Positions 35,656-45,279 of a DNA stretch of 64,000 bases are shown here, in pieces. The notes below the pieces were generated by a model. It was not told the DNA's origin. It was given only the letters and a program-made list of their open reading frames with translations, and made no database searches. How positions within the stretch are numbered: the first letter of the stretch is position 1; each line of letters starts with the position of its first letter. The position numbers and the translations under genes were made by a program. The DNA is from CBDESN01 sp965242495 (GTDB lineage Bacteria; Pseudomonadota; Alphaproteobacteria; MPNO01). Location: positions 2,232,001 to 2,296,000 of the forward strand of contig OZ251446.1 of assembly GCA_965242495.1 (NCBI GenBank), written 5' to 3'.

Positions 35656-36927
35656 ATGACCCCGGCCTGGATGCGGCACAGGATCGTCCGCTGGATCGAC
35701 CACCGACTGCCGATGTTCACCTTCGCGCAGAAGGAGCTGTACGACTATCCGACGCCGCGCAACCTGAGCTACTGGTGGAATTTCGGCTCGCTGGCCGGCA
35801 TCGTGCTGGTGATCATGATCGTCACCGGCATCGTGCTCGCCATGCACTATACGCCGCATGTCGATCACGCGTTTCTCAGCGTCGAGCGCATCATGCGCGA
35901 CGTGAACTATGGCTGGCTGATCCGCTACATCCACATGAACGGCGCATCGGCGTTCTTCGCCATCGTCTATATCCATTTGTTCCGCGGGCTGTATTACGGC
36001 TCCTACAAGGCGCCGCGCGAACTGCTCTGGATATTGGGCGTCGTCATCCTGCTGGTGATGATGGCGACCGCGTTCATGGGCTACGTCTTGCCCTGGGGCC
36101 AGATGAGCTTCTGGGCCGCGACCGTCATCACCAACCTGTTCTCCGCCGTCCCGCTGGTGGGCGAGACCATCGTCACCTGGCTGTGGGGCGGCTTCACGGT
36201 GGACAACCCGACGCTCAACCGCTTCTACAGCCTGCACTATCTGCTGCCCTTCGTCCTGGTCGGCGTGGTCGGGCTGCATCTGATCGCCCTCCATCAGCAC
36301 GGCTCGAACAACCCGGTCGGGATCGACGCCGCCGGCCCACAGGACAAGATCCCCTTCCACCCCTACTACACCGTCAAGGACATGTACGGGACGGCGGTGT
36401 TCCTGACGATCTTCGCCCTGTTCGTATTCTTCGCCCCCAACGCCCTGGGCGAACCCGAGAACTACATCGAGGCCGACCCGCTCCAGACGCCGCCGCACAT
36501 CGTGCCGGAATGGTACTTCCTGCCCTACTACGCCATCCTGCGGTCGATCACCTTCGACGTCTGGTTCCTGTCGGCGAAGCTGATCGGCGTCATCCTGATG
36601 TTCGGCTCGATCCTGATCCTGTTCCTGATGCCGTGGCTCGACCGGTCGCCGGTGCGCAGCGCCCGCTTCCGCCCGATCTACAAGCAGTTTTTCTGGGTCC
36701 TGGCGGCGGATTGCATCGTCCTCGGCTGGGTCGGCGCCAACCCGCCGGAAGGCCATTTCGTGGTCATCGGCCAGATCGCGACCGCCTATTACTTCCTCCA
36801 CTTCCTGGCGGTCGTGCCGGTCATCGCCCTGATCGAGACGCCGCGGCCGCTGCCCGAGAGCATCAGCCGGCCGGTCCTGGCCGACGGCGGCGGGACGCCG
36901 GACACCGCGCCGATGGAGAAGACGTGA
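35656..36927 (+). CDS. petB: cytochrome b of the bc1 complex
   Basis: A 423-residue polytopic protein with eight membrane helices. Haem-ligand histidines occur in the GLYYGSYK and LHLIALHQHGSNNP regions, and the Qo-site PEWY motif is in HIVPEWYFLPYYAILRSI. It is a full-length fused b-type chain as in other alphaproteobacteria. Its TGA overlaps the ATG of the cytochrome c1 gene (TGATG). Confidence 0.97.
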   Translation: MTPAWMRHRIVRWIDHRLPMFTFAQKELYDYPTPRNLSYWWNFGSLAGIVLVIMIVTGIVLAMHYTPHVDHAFLSVERIMRDVNYGWLIRYIHMNGASAFFAIVYIHLFRGLYYGSYKAPRELLWILGVVILLVMMATAFMGYVLPWGQMSFWAATVITNLFSAVPLVGETIVTWLWGGFTVDNPTLNRFYSLHYLLPFVLVGVVGLHLIALHQHGSNNPVGIDAAGPQDKIPFHPYYTVKDMYGTAVFLTIFALFVFFAPNALGEPENYIEADPLQTPPHIVPEWYFLPYYAILRSITFDVWFLSAKLIGVILMFGSILILFLMPWLDRSPVRSARFRPIYKQFFWVLAADCIVLGWVGANPPEGHFVVIGQIATAYYFLHFLAVVPVIALIETPRPLPESISRPVLADGGGTPDTAPMEKT

Positions 36928-37706
36928 TGCGTCGCCGCCTCGCCCCGGCCCTGATCTCTCCCGTTGCGGTCGCCGCAGCCCTCGCACTGGCCGCGCCCGC
37001 CCGCGCCGCGAGCGAAGCGCCGACCCCGGCGGCGCAGCACTGGTCTTTCGGCGGCATCTTCGGCACCTTCGACCGCGGCGCGCTGCAACGCGGCTTCCAG
37101 GTCTACAACGAGGTGTGCGCGGTCTGCCATTCGCTGCGGCTCCTCAACTACCGTAATCTGGGCGCGATCGGCTTTTCGGAAGCGCAGGTCAAGGAGGTCG
37201 CCGCCGCCGTCGAGGTGACCGACGGACCCGACGGCGACGGCGAGATGTTCGACCGTCCGGGGCGGCCGGGCGATCGGTTCAAATCGCCCTTCGCCAACGA
37301 CAACGCCGCCCGCGCCGCCAACAACGGCGCGCTGCCGCCCGATCTGTCGCTGATCGTCAAGGCCCGCGCCGGCGGGGCGGATTATCTCTACGCGATGCTG
37401 ACCGGCTATCGCGACGAGGCGCCCGAGGGCGTGTCGATGCCGGAGGGCATGAGCTACAACCTCTACTTCCCCGGTCATCAGATCGCCATGCCGCCGCCGC
37501 TCGAAGACGATCTGGTCGAATACGCCGACGGCGCCAAGGCGACGGTCGCGCAGATGGCGAAGGACGTGACGACCTTCCTGGCCTGGGCGGCCGAGCCCGA
37601 GCTGGAGGAGCGCAAGCGCATGGGCGTCAAGGTCGTGCTGTTCCTGATCGTGCTTACCGGCATGCTGTACGCGATCAAGCGCAGGCTGTGGCGGGACGCG
37701 CACTGA
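36927..37706 (+). CDS. petC: cytochrome c1 of the bc1 complex
   Basis: A 259-residue exported cytochrome. A cleavable signal (ending ARAASEA) is followed by the haem-binding CAVCHS motif, a Met-ligand region GHQIAMPPPL and a C-terminal anchor helix VVLFLIVLTGMLYAIKRR. It takes electrons from the Rieske protein and reduces soluble or membrane cytochrome c. Last gene of petABC; mtnP follows after 34 bp. Confidence 0.96.
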   Translation: MRRRLAPALISPVAVAAALALAAPARAASEAPTPAAQHWSFGGIFGTFDRGALQRGFQVYNEVCAVCHSLRLLNYRNLGAIGFSEAQVKEVAAAVEVTDGPDGDGEMFDRPGRPGDRFKSPFANDNAARAANNGALPPDLSLIVKARAGGADYLYAMLTGYRDEAPEGVSMPEGMSYNLYFPGHQIAMPPPLEDDLVEYADGAKATVAQMAKDVTTFLAWAAEPELEERKRMGVKVVLFLIVLTGMLYAIKRRLWRDAH

Positions 37707-37740
37707 TCCGCGCCCGGCGCGCCGGAAGGCCCGGCCGGAG

Positions 37741-38633
<893 letters not shown>

Positions 38634-38637
<4 letters not shown>

Positions 38638-39731
38638 AGGTCCACGGCCGACCCCGCCGCTCGATCCGGCCAGCGGACGACGGCGGGACGGTCGAGATCA
38701 TCGACCAGACCCGGCTGCCGCACGAATTCTCGCTCGTCCGACTCGCGACCCTCGACGATGCCGTCGCCGCCATCCGCGACATGCAGGTGCGCGGCGCGCC
38801 GCTGATCGGGGCGACGGCCGCCTACGGCCTGTGCCTCGCGATGCGCGCGGACGCCTCCGACGCGGCCCTCGACGACGCCTGCGCTGCGCTGCTGGCGACG
38901 CGGCCGACCGCGGTCAACCTGCGCTGGGCGCTCGATGACATGGCGGAGCGGTTGCGGCGCCTGCCGCCGCCCCGCCGCCGGGACGCGGCTTGGCGCCGCG
39001 CGGCCCGCATCTGCGACGACGACGCGGCGATCAACCGGAGAATCGGCGAGCACGGGCTGCCGCTGATTCGCGCGGTCTGGGAGGCGGAGCGCCGACCGGT
39101 CCGCATCCTCACCCATTGCAACGCCGGATGGCTCGCCACGGTCGATTGGGGCACCGCGACGGCGCCGGTCTATCTCGCCCACGACGCCGGCATCCCGGTC
39201 CATGTCTGGGTCAGCGAGACTCGGCCGCGCAACCAGGGCGCATCGCTGACCGCATGGGAGCTGGCGCAGCAAGGCGTGCCGCATACGGTGATCGTGGACA
39301 ACGCCGGCGGGCATCTGATGCAACGGGGCGAAGTCGATCTCTGCCTGACGGGCACCGACCGGACCGCAGCCAACGGCGACGTCGCCAACAAGATCGGCAC
39401 CTATCTCAAAGCGCTCGCCGCGTGGGACAACGGCGTCCCGTTCCATGTCGCCGTTCCCGGCCCGTCGATCGACTGGACGCTCGCCGACGGGGCCGGAATC
39501 CCGATCGAACGGCGCGACGCCGGCGAGGTGACCCACGCCGCCGGCCGCGACGCCGACGGCGGGATCGTATCGGTGCGCCTCACGCCGAAGGACTCGCAGG
39601 CCGCCAATTACGGCTTCGACGTGACGCCGGCCCGGCTCGTCACCGGGCTGATTACCGAACGCGGTCTGTGCCCGGCTTCGACGGCCGGTCTCGCCGGCCT
39701 CTACCCCGAGCGGTTGGCGGCCGCGGCCTGA
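38634..39731 (+). CDS. mtnA: 5-methylthioribose-1-phosphate isomerase
   Basis: A 365-residue eIF2B-fold isomerase turning methylthioribose-1-phosphate into methylthioribulose-1-phosphate. Conserved segments are MQVRGAPLIGATAAYGL, ILTHCNAGWLATVDWGTA with the active Cys, GTDRTAANGDVANKIGTY with the active Asp. GTG at 38634 overlaps the mtnP stop, so the two are translated together. No mtnB, mtnC, mtnD or mtnK is nearby. Confidence 0.95.
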
Positions 39732-39744
39732 CGGAGGCGGCGGC

Positions 39745-41775
39745 GTGAAGAGCCGTTGGTCCGACCGGGACGCGGAAGCCGCGGTCGCGCGCTACGGCGC
39801 GCAGGACCTCGGGCTCCGCATCTATACGACGCGGCTTCTGGGCGGCGACCCGCGGCTGGTCCTCCATGGCGGCGGCAACACATCGGTCAAGGGCGCGGCC
39901 AGGGACACGGCGGGCGACAGGGTCGACGTACTCCGCGTCAAGGGGTCGGGTTGGGACATGGCCGGGATCGAGCCCGGCGGCCTGCCCGCGCTCCGCCTCG
40001 ACCCGCTGCGACGGCTCCGCGCCCTCGACGCGCTGTCGGACGAGGAGATGGTCGCCGCGCATCGCGCCAGCCTCCTCGACCCGGCGGCGCCCGACCCGTC
40101 GGTCGAGACGCTGCTGCACGCCTTCCTGCCCCACAAGTTCGTCGATCACACCCACGCCGACGCGATACTCGCACTCACCGACCAACCCGACGGCGAGGCG
40201 ATCTGCGCCGACGTCTTCGGATCGCGCGCGGCGGTCGTGCCCTACGTCATGCCGGGGTTCGCGCTGGCTTGCGCCTGCGCCGAGGCCCATGCCGCTCGGC
40301 CCGGCGTCGAGGGGCTGATCCTGCTGAAGCACGGCATCTTCACCTTCGGCGAGACCGCCCGCGAGTCCTACGAACGGATGATCGGGCTGGTGACGCTCGC
40401 CGAAAGCCGGCTGGCGCGCGGCCGCGGGCGCCCGGCCCGCAACGCGGCGCGCCCGGCGGACGCCGCGCCCGCAGCCGCAGTGGCGCCGATCCTGCGCGGC
40501 TTGGCGGCGGGCGGCGGAGAACGGCCCGCGCGGGCGATCCTGGAGTTCCGCTCGTCGCCCGAGCTGTTGGCCTGTCTCGACGCGACCCATATCGCCCGCG
40601 ACGCGCTCGCCGGGCCGGTGACGCCGGACCACGTGATCCGCACCAAGCCCAAGCCGCTGATCCTGCCGACGCCGCGGGCGGGCGCGCTCGACGAGTTCGC
40701 TGCGGCGGCGAAGCAAGCCGTCGCCGCCTTCGCCGCCGACTATCGCGCCTATTTCGAGCGCAACGACGCGCGCCGGCCCGGCCGCAGACGCATGCTCGAT
40801 GCGATGCCGCGCGTCGTCCTGCTGCCCGGTCTGGGGTTGTTCGGACTCGGTCCGTCGCGGCGGGCGGCGCGCATCGCCGCCGACCTCGCCGAGACGAGCG
40901 CGCGGGTGGTCGCCGACGCGCGGGCGATCGGCCGGTTCGAGAGCATCCCCGAGGCCGACGTCTTCGACATCGAGTACTGGTCGCTGGAGCAGGCGAAGCT
41001 CGGCAAGGCGGCGGCGAAGCCGCTGGCGGGCCAGGTCGCGGCGATCACCGGCGGCGCGTCGGGCATCGGCCGGGCCGCCGCCGCAGCCTTTCGCGACGCC
41101 GGGGCGGAAATCGCCATTCTCGACCGCGACGCCGACGGCGCGCGCCGCGCGGCGGCCGAGCTGGACGGGGCGGCGATCGCCTGCGACGTGACCCGCCCCG
41201 GGCAGGTGACCGCCGCCTTCGCCCGGCTGTGCGAGACGTTCGGCGGCGTCGACATCCTGCTGTCGAACGCCGGGGCGGCTTGGCGGGGGCCGATCGGCGA
41301 GGTGGCGGAATCGGTGCTGCGCGAGAGCTTCGAACTCAACTTCTACGGCCATCAGCGGGCGGCGCAGGCCGCGGTCGCCGTCATGCGGACGCAGGGGACC
41401 GGCGGCGTGCTGTTGTTCAACGTCTCGAAGCAGGCGGTAAACCCGGGGCGCGACTTCGGTCCCTACGGGCTGGCCAAAGCCGCGACCCTGTTCCTGATGC
41501 GGCAATACGCCCTGGAGCACGGGCCGGACGGCATCCGCGCCAACGCGGTCAACGCCGACCGGGTGCGCACCGAGCTGCTGGACGATGCGCTGATCGCCGA
41601 ACGCGCCAAGGCGCGGGGAGTGAGCGTGGACGACTACATGGCCGGCAACCTGCTCGGCCGCGAGGTGACGGCGGCGGACGTGGCGCGGGCCTTCGTCGAT
41701 CTGGCCCGGGCCGAGAAGACCACGGGCGCGGTGATGACCGTGGACGGCGGCAACGTGGCGGCGATGTTGCGATAG
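39745..41775 (+). CDS. class II aldolase fused to a short-chain dehydrogenase
   Basis: A 676-residue two-domain protein. Residues 1 to about 420 form a class II (fuculose/rhamnulose-phosphate-type) aldolase with LVLHGGGNTSVKG, zinc histidines in FVDHTHADAILALTD and LLKHGIFTFGE. The rest is an SDR: AITGGASGIGRAAAAAF, LLSNAGAAW and YGLAKAATLFLMR. The same build is known from RhaEW, which cleaves rhamnulose-1-phosphate and oxidises lactaldehyde. Here it is 13 bp after mtnA, so its likely substrate is 5-methylthio- or 5-deoxyribulose-1-phosphate, giving DHAP plus an aldehyde for the SDR half. No rhamnose genes are nearby. GTG start at 39745. Confidence 0.87.
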   Translation: MKSRWSDRDAEAAVARYGAQDLGLRIYTTRLLGGDPRLVLHGGGNTSVKGAARDTAGDRVDVLRVKGSGWDMAGIEPGGLPALRLDPLRRLRALDALSDEEMVAAHRASLLDPAAPDPSVETLLHAFLPHKFVDHTHADAILALTDQPDGEAICADVFGSRAAVVPYVMPGFALACACAEAHAARPGVEGLILLKHGIFTFGETARESYERMIGLVTLAESRLARGRGRPARNAARPADAAPAAAVAPILRGLAAGGGERPARAILEFRSSPELLACLDATHIARDALAGPVTPDHVIRTKPKPLILPTPRAGALDEFAAAAKQAVAAFAADYRAYFERNDARRPGRRRMLDAMPRVVLLPGLGLFGLGPSRRAARIAADLAETSARVVADARAIGRFESIPEADVFDIEYWSLEQAKLGKAAAKPLAGQVAAITGGASGIGRAAAAAFRDAGAEIAILDRDADGARRAAAELDGAAIACDVTRPGQVTAAFARLCETFGGVDILLSNAGAAWRGPIGEVAESVLRESFELNFYGHQRAAQAAVAVMRTQGTGGVLLFNVSKQAVNPGRDFGPYGLAKAATLFLMRQYALEHGPDGIRANAVNADRVRTELLDDALIAERAKARGVSVDDYMAGNLLGREVTAADVARAFVDLARAEKTTGAVMTVDGGNVAAMLR

Positions 41776-41865
41776 CGGCCGGGATCCGGCGGCGAGCCGC
41801 GGCCGGTATTTCCCGTACCCGCCATGGCCCGCGCGAGATGGGCCGGCCGGTGCGAAAGATGCGGG

Positions 41866-42969
41866 TCAGTCCCGGACGTCCTGCAGGAACCATTCGGTCG
41901 GCAGTTCGCGGCCGAGGCCCGCCTCCTTCGCCTTGCGGTAGACGAGGCCGCCGACGGAAGAGAACTGGAGCCCCTGGTTGCCCAAATTGTGGTAGTAGGT
42001 GATCTGGGCGTCGTTCTCGCGGCCCGGCGCCCGCCCTTCGACGAGATCGCAATAATCGGGGTCGTCGCCGCCGAAGCCGCCGCCGGAGGTCGTCCGGGGC
42101 GGCAGCCGTTTCATCTCCTCCTCGGTGCCGGCGACATAGGCGCAGGGGCTGCCGCCGATCTCGGAGCGGACGCGGTCGGTCTCGGGCAGCCGGAGCCCGC
42201 CGACGCCTTGGCGGAACCTCACGTCGAAGCGGGCGGCGGTGTCATCGCCGATCTCCATCGGCCCCAACATGGCGACGTGCATGCCGGGCTCCAGCCAGCC
42301 GGGTTCGATGGTGGGCGTCATGCTGTCGGTGCAGGTGGACAGGATATCGGCCCCGGCCGCAGCCTCGCCGGGCGAGTCGACCGGCGTCGCCTCGATGCCG
42401 AGCTTGGCGCGCATCTCCGCGGCATAGGCCTCGCGGTTGGCGCGGGTCGGGCTGTAGACCTTGACGCGGCGGATGTCGCGGACGACGCAGAACGCCTCCA
42501 GGAAGCTGCGCGCCATGCCGCCGGAGCCCAGCATGCCGACGGTCCGGGCGTCCGGGCGCGCCAGATATTTGGCGCCGAGACCGGCGCCCGCCCCGACCCG
42601 GGCATGTTGCAGCACGCCGTCGTTGAGGATCGCGAGCGGCTCGCCGTTCCGCGTGCTGAACAGCAGAATCAGGCCGCAGAACGTGCCCGGCCGGACGCAG
42701 TATTTGTTCTCGCGCCAATTGCCGGCCTCGTCGCGCGGCCAGGACACGATGTCCGACTTCATGCGGATGGCGAAAATGCCGTCATTGGCGCCCTCCATCG
42801 CGCCCCAGCGGAAATAGCCGTCCTCGCGCTCGCAGGGGACGTACATGTCGAGCCGTGGCCGATGGATGGCGCCGCCGCTCGGGAGCTGGCGGAAGGCGGC
42901 CTCCATCGCCTCGATGCAGGCCGCCATGTCGAGCACCCGCTCGACCACGTCGTTGTGGATGAACAGCAT
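41866..42969 (-). CDS. ornithine cyclodeaminase/mu-crystallin family protein
   Basis: A 367-residue NAD(P)-dependent protein with VGMLGSGGMARSFLEAF as nucleotide-binding loop, the VLQHARVGAGAGLGAKYLARP active-site helix and LGPMEIGDD. Family members cyclise ornithine, reduce imino acids or form amine dehydrogenase-like products; an insertion between residues 60 and 90 (CEREDGYFRWGAMEG) differs from classic ornithine cyclodeaminase. It follows the TrmO gene by 7 bp in an operon with the YrdC-domain protein. Confidence 0.8.
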   Translation of the reverse strand: MLFIHNDVVERVLDMAACIEAMEAAFRQLPSGGAIHRPRLDMYVPCEREDGYFRWGAMEGANDGIFAIRMKSDIVSWPRDEAGNWRENKYCVRPGTFCGLILLFSTRNGEPLAILNDGVLQHARVGAGAGLGAKYLARPDARTVGMLGSGGMARSFLEAFCVVRDIRRVKVYSPTRANREAYAAEMRAKLGIEATPVDSPGEAAAGADILSTCTDSMTPTIEPGWLEPGMHVAMLGPMEIGDDTAARFDVRFRQGVGGLRLPETDRVRSEIGGSPCAYVAGTEEEMKRLPPRTTSGGGFGGDDPDYCDLVEGRAPGRENDAQITYYHNLGNQGLQFSSVGGLVYRKAKEAGLGRELPTEWFLQDVRD

Positions 42970-42976
42970 GGCCCGG

Positions 42977-43438
42977 TCACCAATAGCCGGCCATCAAGGC
43001 CTTGGACCAGTCGGGCTCGCGGATCGGTCCGCGCGGATCGAACCCGGTCATGTAGGGCTTGATGTCGATCACCGGCGTGCCGTCGACCGCATCCAACCCC
43101 CGAACCCGGACCGAGAGCCCCTCGACTCCGACCAAGCCGCAGGTGGTGACGCCCAGCAGGTTGGGACGGTTCTTGCCGCGCTGCGCGAAGATGCCGACTC
43201 GCGGCCAGTCCCGATTGTTGCGCGGGTGGCGCGCGCCGCTCTCCACCGTCGCCGGATCGACCCGGTGGAAGTGGTAGACCACGACGATATGCGAGAACGA
43301 TTCCAGGCTCGCCAGCGCGTCCGTCGAAAATCGATCCGGATCCAGCTCGATCGTCGCCTCGACGTCGCCCCAATCGTCGTTGACGACCTCGGCCCGCCCG
43401 CCGCGCACGGCGCCGATGGCGCGCAGTTCGATCTTCAT
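42977..43438 (-). CDS. TrmO/TsaA-type tRNA t6A methyltransferase
   Basis: A 153-residue beta-barrel SAM-dependent methyltransferase of the TsaA/TrmO family, which N6-methylates t6A at position 37 of tRNA-Thr. Visible family segments are FSHIVVVYHFHRVD, RVGIFAQRGKNRPNLLGVTTC and DIKPYMTGFDPRG. It has only the core domain and no C-terminal domain of E. coli TrmO. A strong GGAGGAGG precedes ATG 43438, which overlaps the YrdC-domain gene stop. Confidence 0.85.
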   Translation of the reverse strand: MKIELRAIGAVRGGRAEVVNDDWGDVEATIELDPDRFSTDALASLESFSHIVVVYHFHRVDPATVESGARHPRNNRDWPRVGIFAQRGKNRPNLLGVTTCGLVGVEGLSVRVRGLDAVDGTPVIDIKPYMTGFDPRGPIREPDWSKALMAGYW

Positions 43439-44112
43439 GCTTCCTCCTCCAGCTCGATGCCGAAATGCCGCCGGCAGACCTCGGCGATCAGATCGAAGCA
43501 GGAGCCGCGGCGGACGACGCGGCAGCGGCGAAAATCGATCATCGTCGAGGACTTGCCGTAGGCGACCCAGCGCATCAGCCCGTAGTCGATGACGACGTCG
43601 GCGGCCTCGACGATCTCGGGCTCGATGTCGGCGGCGCGGAACTTGACCCCGCGCAGCGAGAGGTTCGCCGACGAGCCGACGATCGGGACGCCTTGGTCGA
43701 AGCCGATCCGCGCCAGCTCGTCGATCAGCGGCCCCGCGCCGAGCAGCATCGCGATGGTGCCCTCATGCGTCGTCTGCGCAAGCACGTCGGGGGCGAGACC
43801 GGCGAGCAGGGGGTGGTCAAGACGCGCCGGCGCAACCGTCCCCAGCGGCAGGCCGTAGGCCTCGGTGACGGCGGAGATCACCGCGCGCCGGTCGTCGTCG
43901 AGGTCGTGCAGGGCCATGTGCAGGGCCTTGCAGCCGATCATGGCGTTGAGCTTCCCGGGCTTGCGGCGCTTGGCGCGGAAGATGCGCCGGACCGCATCGC
44001 CCGCAATGCCGAGGACGACATAGCCCACATCGGTCGGAACGACGCCGACGCCGCCGCCGGCGAGCACGTCGTAGACCCGCCTCGCGTCCGTCCGATAGTC
44101 GTCGAGATACAT
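43435..44112 (-). CDS. YrdC/Sua5-domain protein
   Basis: A 225-residue protein with the YrdC fold that makes threonylcarbamoyl-AMP in t6A synthesis: GVGVVPTDVGYVVLGIAGDAV, IFRAKRRKPGKLNAMIGC (KRR-K dinucleotide-binding cluster) and IVGSSANLSLRG. It is more divergent than housekeeping TsaC. I start at ATG 44112 because GAGGAG lies just upstream; a longer start would add MRSS. It shares an ATGA overlap with the TrmO gene, so the two enzymes of t6A synthesis and methylation are co-produced. Confidence 0.8.
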   Translation of the reverse strand: MYLDDYRTDARRVYDVLAGGGVGVVPTDVGYVVLGIAGDAVRRIFRAKRRKPGKLNAMIGCKALHMALHDLDDDRRAVISAVTEAYGLPLGTVAPARLDHPLLAGLAPDVLAQTTHEGTIAMLLGAGPLIDELARIGFDQGVPIVGSSANLSLRGVKFRAADIEPEIVEAADVVIDYGLMRWVAYGKSSTMIDFRRCRVVRRGSCFDLIAEVCRRHFGIELEEEA

Positions 44113-44141
44113 GCTGCTCCTCAATTGTCCGATTCGCCGAT

Positions 44142-44163
44142 TCGTCGATTAATTTTCTTGCTT
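44142..44163. repeat. 22-bp direct repeat, left copy
   Basis: TCGTCGATTAATT-TTCTTGCTT. It recurs with two differences at 44528-44549. The two copies bracket the broken IS1595-type transposase. Confidence 0.6.
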
Positions 44164-44229
44164 ACACTCGAGAGTCCACCGGTGGGGCGCTATGTTTCTC
44201 TTGTGTTTGTCATGAAGGAGGTCACGGCG

Positions 44230-44533
44230 ATGGGGTTCAAGGTTGCCGCTCGGGTGCGGGTTTGAGCGACGCGGCGTTCCGTGAGTCGTTCGGGACCGAA
44301 GAGCAGTGTCGGAGCGCACTGGCCCGGCTGCGTTGGGGCGCCGGCTTCGTCTGTCCGGGCTGCGATCATCGTGGACACCGCTTTCCGACGCGCCGGCCGG
44401 TGTACCAATGCAATCACTGCAAGAAGCAGACCTCGCTGACGGTAGGCGCGATCTTCCACTTGACGAAGCTGCCGCTGACGGCGTGGTTCGCAGCCATCCA
44501 CCTGATCGTGACGGCGAAGACGGCATCTCGTCG
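44230..44533 (+). pseudogene. IS1595-family transposase, N-terminal fragment
   Basis: A fragment coding for the N-terminal zinc-ribbon of an IS1595/ISL-type transposase: LSDAAFRESFGTEEQCRSAL, CPGC and CNHC pairs and LTAWFAAIHLIVTAKT. ATG at 44230 with a GGAGG site is separated from the rest by a frame break (GTTTGAGCGAC), and a one-base loss after AKT shifts the next GIS codons. The catalytic DDE part is entirely gone, replaced at about 44533 by unrelated AT-rich DNA. Confidence 0.75.
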
Positions 44534-44549
44534 ATTAATTGTGTTGCTT
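44528..44549. repeat. 22-bp direct repeat, right copy
   Basis: TCGTCGATTAATT-GTGTTGCTT, matching 44142-44163 at 20 of 22 positions. It covers the junction between the transposase fragment and the 3' end of the GIY-YIG gene. Confidence 0.6.
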
Positions 44550-45257
44550 GTTAATTTGGGGACGCAGCAATTGAATCAGTATAGATTCAATCCTATCACA
44601 TGTTCCAACGTCATCAACCTTGATATACTTCGCAAATGTTATCGTATGTTCGTTATACCACTTTCTGCTTGAATGGTCGTCAATTCTTTGCCTTATATTC
44701 CGATCCGATTTTCCTATATACACGGCATTCCCGTTTCGATCCATAAGCACATAAACACCCCTTACACCCTCAAGAAGCCTTCTTCTATCCTCTTTATCAT
44801 GAGGAAGAAAATCCTCCATATCTAGCACTCTCTCCGCGTGGTCGTCGTCCGCGTCGTCCGGAGCATCTACCACTCCCTCCGTGTGATCACCCTCCCTGTC
44901 GTCTGGAGCAGATTTTCCCAGAGCCCGCTCCAATTTAGCAATAGTTCCCTTCTGGGGGTTGGTTTCTCCTCTCTCTATATTGCTTATGGTTAAGACTGAC
45001 ACATTGGCTTTATGTGCCAACTCTTTCTGGGTCAGATTCGCTCTATCTCTCTCTTCACGCAGCCATTGAGCGTTTTGCTGCGGGAGAAGAGGGCCAAGCA
45101 CCCTCTCTAACTCCGCTATGCGTGCCTCAGGGAGGGTATCCCCGCGAATCCAATTGTTTACAGTCGCCGGTACCACGCCGAGTTCCCTGGCAAGTTGCGA
45201 CTGAGTGTATGCCCCCCTTTTCATCGCTCCTTCGATCAGCTTTCCGATATTCGGCAT
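44535..45257 (-). CDS. double XRE helix-turn-helix protein fused to a GIY-YIG nuclease domain
   Basis: A 240-residue protein. Residues 1-55 and 62-115 are two separate XRE/Cro-type HTH domains (YTQSQLARELGVVPATVNNW and LTQKELAHKANVSVLTISNI). Residues 116-160 are a highly acidic linker with four DD pairs. Residues 164-240 are a GIY-YIG endonuclease: GVY at 167-169, VYIG at 179-182, conserved Arg near 190, Glu224 and Asn236 in PQIN, so the catalytic set seems complete. Base composition is far more AT-rich than the flanking genes, a clear sign of transfer. I start at ATG 45257 because GAGGAG (45268-45273) is 10 bases upstream; ATG 45266 is too close to it. Function unknown; a DNA-targeting nuclease under its own HTH control is likely. 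Confidence 0.8.
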   Translation of the reverse strand: MPNIGKLIEGAMKRGAYTQSQLARELGVVPATVNNWIRGDTLPEARIAELERVLGPLLPQQNAQWLREERDRANLTQKELAHKANVSVLTISNIERGETNPQKGTIAKLERALGKSAPDDREGDHTEGVVDAPDDADDDHAERVLDMEDFLPHDKEDRRRLLEGVRGVYVLMDRNGNAVYIGKSDRNIRQRIDDHSSRKWYNEHTITFAKYIKVDDVGTCDRIESILIQLLRPQINKQHN

Positions 45258-45279
45258 GGCCTCCATTCTCCTCAGCTGA

